Shown: positions 1-7,786 of the stretch, one piece after another
Position numbering within the stretch: the first letter of the stretch is position 1
Layout: every line of letters starts with the position of its first letter
The notes under the pieces: model-generated
Databases searched by the model: none
What the model was told of the DNA's origin: nothing
Seen by the model: the letters and a program-made list of their open reading frames with translations, nothing else
Translations under genes and position numbers: made by a program
Assembly: GCA_009693345.1 (NCBI GenBank)
Contig: SHXL01000030.1
Coordinates: 1-18,647 of the forward strand
Origin: Betaproteobacteria bacterium
GTDB lineage: Bacteria > Pseudomonadota > Gammaproteobacteria > Burkholderiales > SG8-39
Reading direction: 5' to 3'
DNA length: 18,647 nt

Positions 1-1
1 G

Positions 2-493
2 ATGCTGGTGGTGCTGGCCGGCACCGCACTGGCCGACGGCGGCCGTTTCGCGCAGGCGGTGATCGGCCGCGCTCCGCTCGAACTCGGCGACCTGAATAGC
101 CCCGAACTGCAGAGTGCGATGCTGATCGGCGCGGGGCTGCAGACGATGCTGCTGGGCGCGCTGTGGTACGCGCCGCTGCTGGTCGCGTGGCACGGCCTGT
201 CGGCCACCAAGGCGGCGTTCTTCAGCGCCGCCGCGGCCCTGATCAACTGGCGTGCATTTCTCGTTTACGGCCTGGCCGTCATGCTGCTATTCGGTTTTGT
301 GCTGATGCTGGCTCTCGGCGGCGCGATGCTGCTGGGCGGCAGCGGCGTGGGACAGGCCAATTCCGCCCTGTTCTCGGTCGTGTGGACGCTGCTGCCGGTC
401 TGGTTTGCGAGCTCCTACCTCAGCTATCGCGAGGTCTTCGGCGAGGAAATTCCGGGCGAAAATCCGCCCAAATCCCCTACAATTTCCCCATGA
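2..493 (+). CDS. BPSS1780-family integral membrane protein, 3' part (5' end outside window)
   Basis: This is the C-terminal 163 residues of a membrane protein; the frame is open to the left edge, so the true start probably lies outside and the ATG at position 2 is only the first visible one. Several hydrophobic segments are visible (about residues 43-63, 72-112 and 118-137). The stretch APLLVAWHGLSATKAAFFS followed by NWRAFLVYGLA resembles the conserved core of the betaproteobacterial BPSS1780 membrane protein family, whose function is unknown. The polar tail ends in a proline-rich segment. Its TGA overlaps the next gene's ATG (ATGA at 490-493), which suggests translational coupling. The family call is from motif memory; no reaction can be assigned. 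Confidence 0.75.
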   Translation: MLVVLAGTALADGGRFAQAVIGRAPLELGDLNSPELQSAMLIGAGLQTMLLGALWYAPLLVAWHGLSATKAAFFSAAAALINWRAFLVYGLAVMLLFGFVLMLALGGAMLLGGSGVGQANSALFSVVWTLLPVWFASSYLSYREVFGEEIPGENPPKSPTISP

Positions 494-2076
494 GCAAGCT
501 CAATCTGCCCGAACTCTCCCCGCAGGCGGAGCCGGAATTCACGGACGCGGTGACTGCGAAGGCGTGGCTCGAAAACGTACCGCTCGCGAATGTCGCTGCC
601 GCCCAGCAGCAGTTGCTGGCGCAGATGCAGGAATTCAACCGCTACGTCACCAGCGCGGCCAGCCGCCTTGCGACGCTGGAAGCGTTGCGCGAGGCAGTGC
701 AGTTCGTGCAAATCGAGCAGGCGCGGCGCTTCACCAATCGCGCGCTGCCGATGGCCGAGGCCGAGAGCCTGGTGTTCGACGCCACGCTCGCGCTCTGGGA
801 GCAGATGAACCTGGGGTACCGGAGTTGCCTGAAGGCGGTGCTCGCGGGCGAGGCCGGCATGCAGGCGCAGGGCGGGTTCGTCTGCCAGAGGGCGCTGTCG
901 TACACGGGACTCAAGATGTTCCACCACCACCGCGCCTACCGGCAGGTTCCGCCGAAGGTGTGGCGCGAACTGCACGATGGCTACGGCAAGGCGGAGACGC
1001 TGGGCGACGCCGATGAATCGGTCAAGGATTACCTGAACCGCGACGTGAACGACACCTCGTCGCGCATCGCGTACCTGCGCGCGCTGCTGCTCGGCATGGC
1101 GAACCCGAACGAGCTCAGCCAGCGCCAGCTCACGTTCGTCGCCTTTCTGCTGGAGCGCTGGGCCGAGAAGGTGGAGATATCGGTCGAGGCGCCCGAAGGC
1201 GAGGAAATCGCGCCGCTGGTCGTCGACCTGGATGGCGATATCTGCCCCGAGCGCGGCGGACCGGAAGCGGCCGAGGCGAGGTATCTGGACGTCAAGCGCC
1301 TGGCCAAGAGCCTGCGCAATCGCATCGGCCTGCTGAGAAAAGGCGAGTCGCCGGCGGAACTCGCGCTGGGCGAGGACTGCGTTCAGCCTTCCTGCGAGCA
1401 GCTGCTGGTGTTTCTCTTCCGCCAATGGTGCCAGGTTCGGCAGCCGCGCGCTGCGGAGAGAAAGAAGGTCGCCGATGTCGTCCAGGCGAGTCAGGACATG
1501 GCCGCGATCCACTATTACATCTCCGGGCGCGTTTTCAAGCAGCCCGGCGATGTCAAGGAGCTCACTCAGCAGCAGCGCGACCAGATCCTCACTTTCGGCC
1601 GCGTCAGCACGCGCGACGAAGACGACTACAGCGTGGTGCGCGGTTTTTCGCTCGAGAACTGGCACCTGGAGCACGAGAGCACGCAGGGCCTGAAAATGGT
1701 CCGTCGCGCCGCCGAGCCGGGCAAGCGCTTCAGCCACGGCCAGCTGGTCGGGGTCAAGCCAGCGGATGCCAAAGGCTTCATGCTCGGCCAGGTGCGCTGG
1801 CTGGTGCAGAACGACGCCGGCGATCTGTACGCCGGCATCCGGCTGCTGCACGGATTGCCGGCGGCCACCGCGGTACGCCCGACCGGCCTGAACGTGGTGG
1901 GCGCGCAGTACGTGCCGGCGCTCAAGGCGCCGCCGTCGCTGGTGCTGCCCTCTGCCTGGTTCAAGCCCAAACGCGTGATCGAGGTCTACGTCGAGGGACA
2001 CGTCAGGGTGCGGCTCACGGAATTGATCGATCGCGGCAGCGACCACGAGCGCGTTGGCTACGAAATGGTAAGTTGA
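490..2076 (+). CDS. FimW/PilZ-like putative cyclic-di-GMP-binding protein (528 aa)
   Basis: This is a 528-residue cytosolic protein with no signal peptide or membrane segment. The ATG at 490 overlaps the upstream stop (ATGA); the frame stays open further upstream only as a shadow of the previous gene. The N-terminal region (residues 24-75, WLENVPLANVAAAQQQLL then a leucine-rich helix) resembles large proteobacterial c-di-GMP-binding proteins of the FimW type. The C-terminal part (about 390-455) looks like a divergent PilZ barrel: HESTQGL at 395-401 mimics the D/NxSxxG motif, GQVRW at 433-437 mimics the mid-barrel strand, and AGIRLL is at 448-453. No clean RxxxR motif precedes it, so ligand binding is uncertain. 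The stop overlaps the start of the DUF971 gene (ATG at 2076). A generic scaffold or chaperone role is an alternative. The gene is certain, its function is inference. Confidence 0.72.
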   Translation: MSKLNLPELSPQAEPEFTDAVTAKAWLENVPLANVAAAQQQLLAQMQEFNRYVTSAASRLATLEALREAVQFVQIEQARRFTNRALPMAEAESLVFDATLALWEQMNLGYRSCLKAVLAGEAGMQAQGGFVCQRALSYTGLKMFHHHRAYRQVPPKVWRELHDGYGKAETLGDADESVKDYLNRDVNDTSSRIAYLRALLLGMANPNELSQRQLTFVAFLLERWAEKVEISVEAPEGEEIAPLVVDLDGDICPERGGPEAAEARYLDVKRLAKSLRNRIGLLRKGESPAELALGEDCVQPSCEQLLVFLFRQWCQVRQPRAAERKKVADVVQASQDMAAIHYYISGRVFKQPGDVKELTQQQRDQILTFGRVSTRDEDDYSVVRGFSLENWHLEHESTQGLKMVRRAAEPGKRFSHGQLVGVKPADAKGFMLGQVRWLVQNDAGDLYAGIRLLHGLPAATAVRPTGLNVVGAQYVPALKAPPSLVLPSAWFKPKRVIEVYVEGHVRVRLTELIDRGSDHERVGYEMVS

Positions 2077-2480
2077 TGTCCGAGGCCTCGGCGAAAAGAC
2101 CGGCGCAAGGCGCCGGTGACGGGCCTGCGCCCACTGAAATCAAGCTGCACCAGAAATCGCGCGTGATGGAGATCGCGTTCGCCGACGGCAAGACGTTCCG
2201 GCTTTCCTACGAATTTCTGCGCGTACATTCGCCATCGGCGGAAGTGCGGGGGCACGGACCGGGGCAGGAGGTCCTGCAGACCGGCAAGCGCGATGTCGAG
2301 ATCCGCGTACTCGAGCCGGTTGGCTCGTATGCCGTTCAGCCGGCGTTCTCTGACAGCCACGCCACCGGCATCTACTCCTGGGAATACCTTTACCACCTCG
2401 GCGAGAACCAGGAGCGGATGTGGTCCGAGTACGTCGCGAAACTTGAGAAGGCCGGCGCCAGCAGGGATGGGTATGGCTGA
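2076..2480 (+). CDS. DUF971 (gamma-butyrobetaine hydroxylase-like N-terminal domain) protein
   Basis: This 134-residue protein is made of one DUF971 domain (about residues 20-120). Visible family features are the basic start TEIKLHQKSRVMEIAF, the segment YEFLRVHSPSAEVRGHG (about 45-61), and SDSHATGIYSWEYLYHLG near 92-109, which matches the family's D-x-H-x-T-G-I-Y pattern. In bacteria the domain occurs as a small stand-alone protein of unknown role, often beside ubiE in betaproteobacteria; in eukaryotes it is fused to 2-oxoglutarate-dependent oxygenases or Fe-S proteins. The ATG at 2076 shares a base with the upstream TGA, and the 3' end overlaps ubiE by 8 bp, so all three genes are probably co-translated. 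A metal or Fe-S link is only a possibility. Confidence 0.88.
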   Translation: MSEASAKRPAQGAGDGPAPTEIKLHQKSRVMEIAFADGKTFRLSYEFLRVHSPSAEVRGHGPGQEVLQTGKRDVEIRVLEPVGSYAVQPAFSDSHATGIYSWEYLYHLGENQERMWSEYVAKLEKAGASRDGYG

Positions 2481-3198
2481 CACGGACTTTGGTTTTGAGC
2501 GCGTAGCCGAAGAAAAGAAGGCGCAGCGCGTGGAACAGGTCTTCGATCGGGTCGCCGGCCGTTACGACCTGATGAACGACCTGATGTCGTTCGGCTTGCA
2601 CCGGTTGTGGAAGGCATTTGCGGTTTCGGTGGCCCGCATCCGCCCGGGCGAGTGCGTGCTCGATGTCGCTTCCGGCAGCGGCGACCTCGCGCGCGCTTTT
2701 GCCGCGCGCGGCGCCCGGGTGTGGATGAGCGACATCAACGGTCCGATGCTGGCGCGCGGCCGAGACCGGCTGTTTGACGCAGGCCACATGACGCCCGCCG
2801 TGCGATGCGACGCCGAGCGCCTGCCGTTTGGCAACGCGAGCTTCGACTGCGTCAGCGTGGGCTTCGGCCTGCGCAACATGACGCGCAAGGACACTGCGCT
2901 CGCGGAAATGGTGCGGGTTCTCAAATCGGGCGGTCGCCTGTTGGTGCTCGAGTTTTCGCAGGTATGGAAGCCGCTGCAAAAACCCTACGACCTGTATTCC
3001 TTTCATGTGCTGCCCTGGCTGGGCGAAAAGGTGGCGGGGGACGCCGCTGCCTACCGTTACCTGGCCGAGTCGATCCGCATGCACCCCGATCAGCCGACGC
3101 TGGCGGCGATGCTGGAACGTTCGGGACTGGAGCAGGTCGAATATTTCAATCTGGCTGCAGGCGCGGTCGCCGTACATCGCGGCATCAAACTGCTGTAA
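2473..3198 (+). CDS. ubiE: Ubiquinone/menaquinone C-methyltransferase UbiE
   Basis: This is a 241-residue SAM-dependent methyltransferase that C-methylates 2-polyprenyl-6-methoxy-1,4-benzoquinol in ubiquinone synthesis (and demethylmenaquinol where present). Family landmarks are VFDRVAGRYDLMND at 23-36, SAM motif I LDVASGSGD at 63-71, FGLRNM at 131-136, ESIRMHPDQ at 199-207 and a C-terminal LAAGAVAVHRG at 227-237. Length fits the family (about 240-250). I chose the ATG at 2473 because AGGG at 2463-2466 lies 6 nt upstream; the ATG at 2467 would add only Met-Gly and leave no spacing. The start overlaps the DUF971 gene by 8 bp. ubiJ and ubiB follow downstream, separated by a Tim44-like gene, giving a ubiquinone cluster. 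Confidence 0.96.
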   Translation: MADTDFGFERVAEEKKAQRVEQVFDRVAGRYDLMNDLMSFGLHRLWKAFAVSVARIRPGECVLDVASGSGDLARAFAARGARVWMSDINGPMLARGRDRLFDAGHMTPAVRCDAERLPFGNASFDCVSVGFGLRNMTRKDTALAEMVRVLKSGGRLLVLEFSQVWKPLQKPYDLYSFHVLPWLGEKVAGDAAAYRYLAESIRMHPDQPTLAAMLERSGLEQVEYFNLAAGAVAVHRGIKLL

Positions 3199-3251
3199 CA
3201 TTGCTGACATCAGGCTGACAAGTGTCGGTCGAACTAACCAGAGGAAATGCA

Positions 3252-4154
3252 ATGAACAAGCTCATGCTCGGGATCTGTGCCGCAGTGCTGTGCGTGGCCT
3301 TTGTTGCGACAGAGGCGGAAGCGGCCAAACCGGCCAAACGCCTGGGCGGCGGTGGCAGTATCGGCGCGCAGCGTAACGTTACCAACGCTCCGCCTTCGTC
3401 AGCTCCCGCCAAGCCGGCGCAGGCGCAGCAGATGCAGCAGTCTGCCGCTCCCGCTGCTTCGGGAATGAGCAAGTGGATGCCGCTGCTGGGCGGTCTCGCG
3501 CTCGGCGGCGCGCTCGGCTGGCTGATGGGCGCCAACGGCATGGGCGGCATGATGGTCGGCCTGCTGCTCGCCGGACTGCTGGTGTTTGCGGCGATTTTCG
3601 TCGTGCGCATGCTGATGCAAAAGCGTGGCGCCGAGCCGCAGCGCATGCAGTACGCTTCCGCAGGATCGCAGGGCCCCTACCCGGCGATGGGGAGCGAAAC
3701 CGTCGCGGCGCCGCCGCCCTCTCAGGCCACCGGCTTCGATGCGCCTACGGGGCAGGCGCCCAGCGGCGTCGCCGCCAACGTTCCGGCGGACTTCGATGTC
3801 GCCGGCTTCCTGCGCGGTGCCAAGCTCAACTACATGAAACTGCAGATTGCCAACGATCAGGGCAATCTGGAGGAATTGCGCGAATTCACCAGCGATGTCC
3901 TGTTCGAGGAGCTCAAGAAGGATGTACAGGCGCGCGGCAACGAGAAGCAGCAGACCGACGTCCTGGCGTTGAACGCCGACCTGCTGGAGGTCGTGGCCGA
4001 GGGCGACAAGTATTGGGCGAGCGTGCGTTTCTCGGGCACCGTTCGCGAGTCGCCGGGCGATGCACCCACGGGCTTCGAGGAGGTATGGAACCTCGCCAAG
4101 CCGGTCAACGGCACGCAAGGGTGGCAACTCGCGGGCATCCAGCAGATGCATTAA
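3252..4154 (+). CDS. Tim44-like domain protein, exported or membrane-anchored
   Basis: This is a 300-residue protein with a signal sequence at residues 1-24/25 (hydrophobic core ICAAVLCVAFVA, then EAEAA), a low-complexity Pro/Ala/Gln linker (about 45-70), a Gly/Met-rich hydrophobic hairpin at 75-120 and a C-terminal Tim44-like domain (about 181-300, including FLRGAKLNYMKLQIANDQG and EEVWNL). In bacteria such proteins are membrane-bound with the Tim44 fold exposed; function is poorly defined. The ATG at 3252 is preferred over an in-frame ATG at 3222 because GAGGAA at 3241-3246 is 5 nt upstream and it starts right at the signal peptide. It sits 53 bp after ubiE and is followed by an intrinsic terminator. 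The position between ubiE and ubiJ-ubiB suggests, but does not show, a role near quinone synthesis. Confidence 0.88.
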   Translation: MNKLMLGICAAVLCVAFVATEAEAAKPAKRLGGGGSIGAQRNVTNAPPSSAPAKPAQAQQMQQSAAPAASGMSKWMPLLGGLALGGALGWLMGANGMGGMMVGLLLAGLLVFAAIFVVRMLMQKRGAEPQRMQYASAGSQGPYPAMGSETVAAPPPSQATGFDAPTGQAPSGVAANVPADFDVAGFLRGAKLNYMKLQIANDQGNLEELREFTSDVLFEELKKDVQARGNEKQQTDVLALNADLLEVVAEGDKYWASVRFSGTVRESPGDAPTGFEEVWNLAKPVNGTQGWQLAGIQQMH

Positions 4155-4181
4155 GCTTCCCGGCCCGGCCCGGCTCGGATG

Positions 4182-4212
4182 AAAGGCCACCACCCGGTGG
4201 CCTTTTGTTTTT
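4182..4212 (+). terminator. Intrinsic terminator after the Tim44-like gene
   Basis: A perfect 10-bp inverted repeat (4182-4191 AAAGGCCACC with 4196-4205 GGTGGCCTTT, loop ACCC) is followed by a T-rich tract (TTTTGTTTTT). It begins 27 bp after the Tim44-like stop and ends only about 18 bp before the ubiJ start, so it probably separates transcription of the ubiE and ubiJ-ubiB parts, at least partially. Confidence 0.85.
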
Positions 4213-4230
4213 CTGGCCGCAATTTGCCCC

Positions 4231-4827
4231 ATGGCTTACGAGTCTCCAGCCCTATCGTCTCCTCTTGCCGGCGCTCTGAACCACCTCCTCGAGGCCGAGC
4301 TCTGGGCGCGCGAGCGCCTGGCGCCCTTCGCCGGTGACGTTCTGGAGATACGCGCTGCGCCGCTGCCGCCACTGCGACTGAGCATCGCCGCCGACGGTCG
4401 TCTCGGTACCGACCGCCCCGCGGCCGAGCCCTCGCTGGTCGTCACGCTCCGGCCCGAATTGTTCGCTGCCGCGGTCAGGGGCGAGGATCACCTGCTGCGT
4501 TCGATCGATGTCGCGGGCAATGCCAAGCTCGCGGCCGAAGTCATGTTCCTCGCCCGCCACCTGCGCCCGGATGTGGAGGAGGCGGCGGCGAAATGGGTCG
4601 GCGACGTGGCGGCGCATTGCCTGGTCGGCATGGCCAGGAATGCCGCCGCCTGGCATGCCGATGCGGCGCGCCGCATCGCCGCAAGCCTGGTGGAGTATGC
4701 CGTGGAGGAAAAGCAACTTCTTGTGAAGCGCGCCGAGCTGGAGGAAATCGCGGCGGCGCATGCGCTCTTGCGCGACGGCCTCGAGCGGATCGAGAAGCGC
4801 ATCCGGCGCCTCGCGGGAGGGCGCTGA
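4231..4827 (+). CDS. ubiJ: Ubiquinone biosynthesis accessory factor UbiJ (SCP2-domain lipid-binding protein)
   Basis: This 198-residue soluble protein has an N-terminal SCP2-like lipid-binding domain (about residues 10-110) and a helical C-terminus (about 165-198) rich in charged heptads. In ubiquinone synthesis UbiJ forms, with UbiK, an accessory factor that binds lipid and helps the soluble Ubi enzyme assembly. The strand ALPPLRLSIAADGRL and the acidic segment AGNAKLAAEVMFLARHL fit this family. The ATG at 4231 lacks an obvious Shine-Dalgarno, and the intrinsic terminator ends about 18 bp upstream, so any promoter must overlap that hairpin, or transcripts must read through it. Its TGA immediately precedes the ubiB ATG. 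Identity is supported mainly by the SCP2-like look and the ubiB neighbour. Confidence 0.87.
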   Translation: MAYESPALSSPLAGALNHLLEAELWARERLAPFAGDVLEIRAAPLPPLRLSIAADGRLGTDRPAAEPSLVVTLRPELFAAAVRGEDHLLRSIDVAGNAKLAAEVMFLARHLRPDVEEAAAKWVGDVAAHCLVGMARNAAAWHADAARRIAASLVEYAVEEKQLLVKRAELEEIAAAHALLRDGLERIEKRIRRLAGGR

Positions 4828-6318
4828 ATGCGCCTGCTGCGCCTGCAGCGGATTCTCTGGATCGGGCTGCGCTTCCGCCTGTACCGCTTCGTGCCGCGGT
4901 TCGCTGGCGGTGCTGACGAACGGCGTGCCGTGCGCCTGCGCGAGGCACTTGAAACGCTGGGACCGATATTCGTCAAGTTCGGCCAGGTGCTCTCGACGCG
5001 CCGCGACCTGCTGCCGGAGGACCTCGCCGAAGAGTTGGCGAAACTGCAGGATCAAGTGCCGCCGTTTCCATCGGGCCAGGCGATTGCCGAGGTCGAGAAA
5101 AGCCTTGGCAAATCAATTCAAAACGCCTTCGAGACTTTCGAGCGTGAGCCCGTTGCCAGCGCTTCGGTCGCGCAGGTTCACCTTGCGGTGCTCAAGGGCG
5201 GCACCGAAGTGGCGGTCAAGGTGCTGCGGCCGGGCGTGGAGCGGGCGATCGCCAAAGACCTGCTGCTGCTGGAGACCGCGGCGGGGCTGGTGGAGCTGCT
5301 CTGGGCCGATGGGCGGCGGCTGAAGCCGCGTGAAGTGGTGGCCGAGTTCGCGCACCACCTCGACGAAGAACTCGATCTGGTGCGCGAAGCCGCCAACGCG
5401 TCGCTGTTGCGGCGCAATTTCGCCGCTTCGCCGTTGCTTGCGGTGCCCGCGATCCACTGGGATTTCTGTTCGCGGCGGGTGATGGTGATGGAGAGGATGC
5501 ATGGCACGCCGATTTCACAGGTTGATGTGCTCAGGCGCAAAGGCATCGACATTCCGGCGCTGGCGCGGGCAGGGGTCGAGATTTTCTTCACCCAGGTATT
5601 CCGCGACGGTTATTTTCACGCCGATATGCACCCGGGCAACATCCTCGTGGCGGACGATGGCAAGTACGTCGCACTCGATTTTGGCATCATGGGCACGCTC
5701 TCCGAGGTGGACAAGAGCTACCTGGCGCAGAACTTCATCGCTTTCTTCAATCGCGATTACCGGCGCGTGGCCCAGGCGCACCTGGACGCCGGCTGGGTGC
5801 CGGCCGGCACGCGGCTGGACGACTTCGAGGCCGCAATTCGCGCGGTGTGCGAGCCGATCTTCGCGCGGCCGCTCAAGGAAATCTACTTCGGCAAGCTGCT
5901 CCTGCGCCTGTTCCAGACTTCGCGCCGCTTCAACGTCGAAGTCCAGCCGCAGCTCGTGATGCTGCAGAAGACCCTGCTCAACATCGAAGGCCTGGGCCGC
6001 GAGCTTGACGCCGACCTGGATCTTTGGCAGACGGCGAAGCCGTATCTGGAGCGCTGGATGAGCGAACAGGTCGGATGGCGCGGCTTGCTGCGCACTGTCA
6101 GGCGCGAGGCGCCGTTCTGGGCGCAGACGCTGCCCGCGATTCCGCGGCTGGTGCACCGGCTTCTCGCCGAGGATCGCGCCGGCGGCCTGCTGGCGGCACT
6201 CGAGCGCCTCGAGGCGCAAAACCGGCGCCGCAACCGGCTTCTTGCGGGCTTGCTTGCAGTGGCCGCGGTGACCGCGGCGGTGCTGGTGCTGCAGCTGCTG
6301 GTATTTTTTCCGTTCTAG
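4828..6318 (+). CDS. ubiB: Ubiquinone biosynthesis regulatory protein kinase/ATPase UbiB
   Basis: This is a 496-residue member of the ABC1/ADCK/UbiB atypical kinase family, required for ubiquinone production, probably as a membrane ATPase acting on the Ubi complex or lipid intermediates. Visible motifs: the KxGQ signature KFGQ at 50-53, the Ala-rich nucleotide loop ASASVAQVH at 110-118, the ATP lysine K131 in VAVKVLRPG, the catalytic-loop equivalent HADMHPGN at 264-271 and the metal-binding DFG at 284-286. The last about 25 residues are hydrophobic and follow a basic segment (RRRNRLL), giving a C-terminal membrane anchor as in the family. GGGAGG at 4815-4820 lies 7 nt before the ATG, which directly abuts the ubiJ stop. 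Length fits the family (about 500-545), at the short end. Confidence 0.96.
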   Translation: MRLLRLQRILWIGLRFRLYRFVPRFAGGADERRAVRLREALETLGPIFVKFGQVLSTRRDLLPEDLAEELAKLQDQVPPFPSGQAIAEVEKSLGKSIQNAFETFEREPVASASVAQVHLAVLKGGTEVAVKVLRPGVERAIAKDLLLLETAAGLVELLWADGRRLKPREVVAEFAHHLDEELDLVREAANASLLRRNFAASPLLAVPAIHWDFCSRRVMVMERMHGTPISQVDVLRRKGIDIPALARAGVEIFFTQVFRDGYFHADMHPGNILVADDGKYVALDFGIMGTLSEVDKSYLAQNFIAFFNRDYRRVAQAHLDAGWVPAGTRLDDFEAAIRAVCEPIFARPLKEIYFGKLLLRLFQTSRRFNVEVQPQLVMLQKTLLNIEGLGRELDADLDLWQTAKPYLERWMSEQVGWRGLLRTVRREAPFWAQTLPAIPRLVHRLLAEDRAGGLLAALERLEAQNRRRNRLLAGLLAVAAVTAAVLVLQLLVFFPF

Positions 6319-6324
6319 TATTAT
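6319..6324 (+). promoter_or_regulatory. Weak candidate -10 element before the symporter gene
   Basis: TATTAT stands out in an AT-rich patch at the ubiB 3' end, about 9 nt before the symporter ATG. No convincing -35 hexamer is found 16-18 bp upstream, and a start site here would leave almost no leader. It could simply be the low-GC ubiB tail. Confidence 0.18.
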
Positions 6325-6333
6325 TCCAGCGCC

Positions 6334-7785
6334 ATGCTGATCGCCTCGGTGGTCCTGTATTTCATCGTTACCATCGCGATCGGCCTGTGGGCGGCGCAGC
6401 GGGTGCACAACTCGAAGGACTTTCTGATTGCGGGCCGCAGCCTGCCGCTGTACATGAGCGCGGCCACGGTGTTCGCCACCTGGTTTGGCGCCGAAACCGT
6501 GCTCTCGGTTTCCGCGACCTTCGCCAAGGACGGCTTGGGCGGGATCATCGCCGACCCTTTCGGCTCCTCGTTCTGCCTGTTGTTCGTGGCGCTGTTTTTC
6601 GCGCGCGCGTTCTACCGCATGGACCTGCTTACGATCGGGGACTTCTACCACAAGCGCTACAACAAGCCGGTGGAGATGATTACCAGTCTTGCGATCACCG
6701 CGTCTTACCTCGGCTGGACCTCGGCGCAGCTCACGGCGCTGGGGCTGGTGATTTCGGTTCTGTCCGATGGCGCCATCGGCCTTAACACCGGTATCGTGAT
6801 CGGCGCGGTGTTCGTGGTCGGCTACACCATCTGGGGAGGCATGTGGTCGGTGGCCATGACGGACCTTTTCCAATCAGTAGTGATTCTGGTGGGGCTAGTC
6901 GCGGTTGCCTGGCTGGTAGGCGACATGGCGGGCGGCGCAGGCAAGGTCATTGCTGCAGCCTCCGAGGCGGGAAAATTCGAATTCTGGCCCAGAGGCGGCG
7001 CCAAGGAGTGGCTCTGGTTCGCCGCGGCCTGGATGACGCTCGCAGTGGGCTCGATCCCGCAGCAGGACGTGTTCCAGCGCGTTACCTCGGCAAAGGATGA
7101 GAAGACCGCGGTACGCGGCTGCCTGATCGGCGGCGGCGTCTATTTCTGCTTCGCTTTCGTGCCGATCTTCATCGGCTATGCGGCGCTGATGATCGACCCG
7201 GGGTACGCGAAACTATTCGCCAGCGACGATGCTCGAGAGATTCAGCGCATCCTGCCGAACCTGATCCTGGAGCGCACGCCGATGTGGGCGCAGGTGCTGT
7301 TCTTCGGCGCGCTGCTGTCGGCGATCCTGTCCACCGCTTCGGGCGCCCTGCTGGCGCCGACGGCGCTGTTCACCGAGAACGTGATCCGGCCGTACGCGCC
7401 GCGCATGGACGACAAGCAGTTCCTGCTGCTGCTGCGGGTGGTGCTGGTCGCTTTCACGATGGCGGCCCTGCTCTTTGCGCTGAATTCGAAGAGCACCATG
7501 TACGAGATGGTGCAGAACGCCTACAAGGTGACGCTGGTGTCCTGCATCGTGCCGCTCGCCGCGGGCATTTACTGGCGGGGCGCCAACGTGCCAGGCGCGC
7601 TGATATCGGTCGTGTTTGGCCTGGGTTCGTGGGCCGTGGCCGAAGCAGTCGCCGGGGACGCCACCGTGCCGCCACCACTCGTTGGGCTCGCGTTCTCTGT
7701 TTTCGGCATGGTGATGGGATCGTTCATACCTCACGAGCACGCCACTGCCCCGCTGCATCGCGGCCATTCGCAGCGCAAGGCCTAG
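6334..7785 (+). CDS. Sodium:solute symporter (SSS family), substrate unknown
   Basis: This is a 483-residue polytopic membrane protein with about 12-13 hydrophobic segments, of the sodium:solute symporter family (PutP/PanF/SGLT superfamily). Family signs are GRSLPLYMSAATVFATWFGA at 35-54 in the first unwound helix, the signature YTIWGGMWSVAMTDLFQ at 164-180, QDVFQR at 244-249 and SAILSTASGALL at 329-340, where S333/T334/S336 align by eye with the PutP Na+-site residues. That suggests sodium coupling is retained. The substrate cannot be read from sequence; amino acid, carboxylate or vitamin transport are all possible. The ATG at 6334 is 15 bp after ubiB and has no clear Shine-Dalgarno. The C-terminal tail is short and His-rich. 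Confidence 0.92.
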   Translation: MLIASVVLYFIVTIAIGLWAAQRVHNSKDFLIAGRSLPLYMSAATVFATWFGAETVLSVSATFAKDGLGGIIADPFGSSFCLLFVALFFARAFYRMDLLTIGDFYHKRYNKPVEMITSLAITASYLGWTSAQLTALGLVISVLSDGAIGLNTGIVIGAVFVVGYTIWGGMWSVAMTDLFQSVVILVGLVAVAWLVGDMAGGAGKVIAAASEAGKFEFWPRGGAKEWLWFAAAWMTLAVGSIPQQDVFQRVTSAKDEKTAVRGCLIGGGVYFCFAFVPIFIGYAALMIDPGYAKLFASDDAREIQRILPNLILERTPMWAQVLFFGALLSAILSTASGALLAPTALFTENVIRPYAPRMDDKQFLLLLRVVLVAFTMAALLFALNSKSTMYEMVQNAYKVTLVSCIVPLAAGIYWRGANVPGALISVVFGLGSWAVAEAVAGDATVPPPLVGLAFSVFGMVMGSFIPHEHATAPLHRGHSQRKA

Positions 7786-7786
7786 C

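Noticed and set aside
163..489. N-terminal extension of the 528-aa protein
   Set aside because: The frame is open upstream but lies inside the BPSS1780-family gene and is Arg/Gly-rich shadow sequence; the ATG at 490 fits the overlapping stop-start arrangement.
424..2046. Long minus-strand open frame (540 codons) opposite the PilZ-like gene
   Set aside because: It is a shadow created by GC-rich codon bias of the plus-strand gene; the translation is rich in Arg/His/Gln/Leu with no domain, and the plus-strand frame has overlapping start/stop coupling with its neighbours.
5515..6873. Minus-strand open frame (452 codons) across the ubiB/symporter junction
   Set aside because: It spans two clear plus-strand genes, has Arg/His/Gln-rich composition and no recognisable motif.
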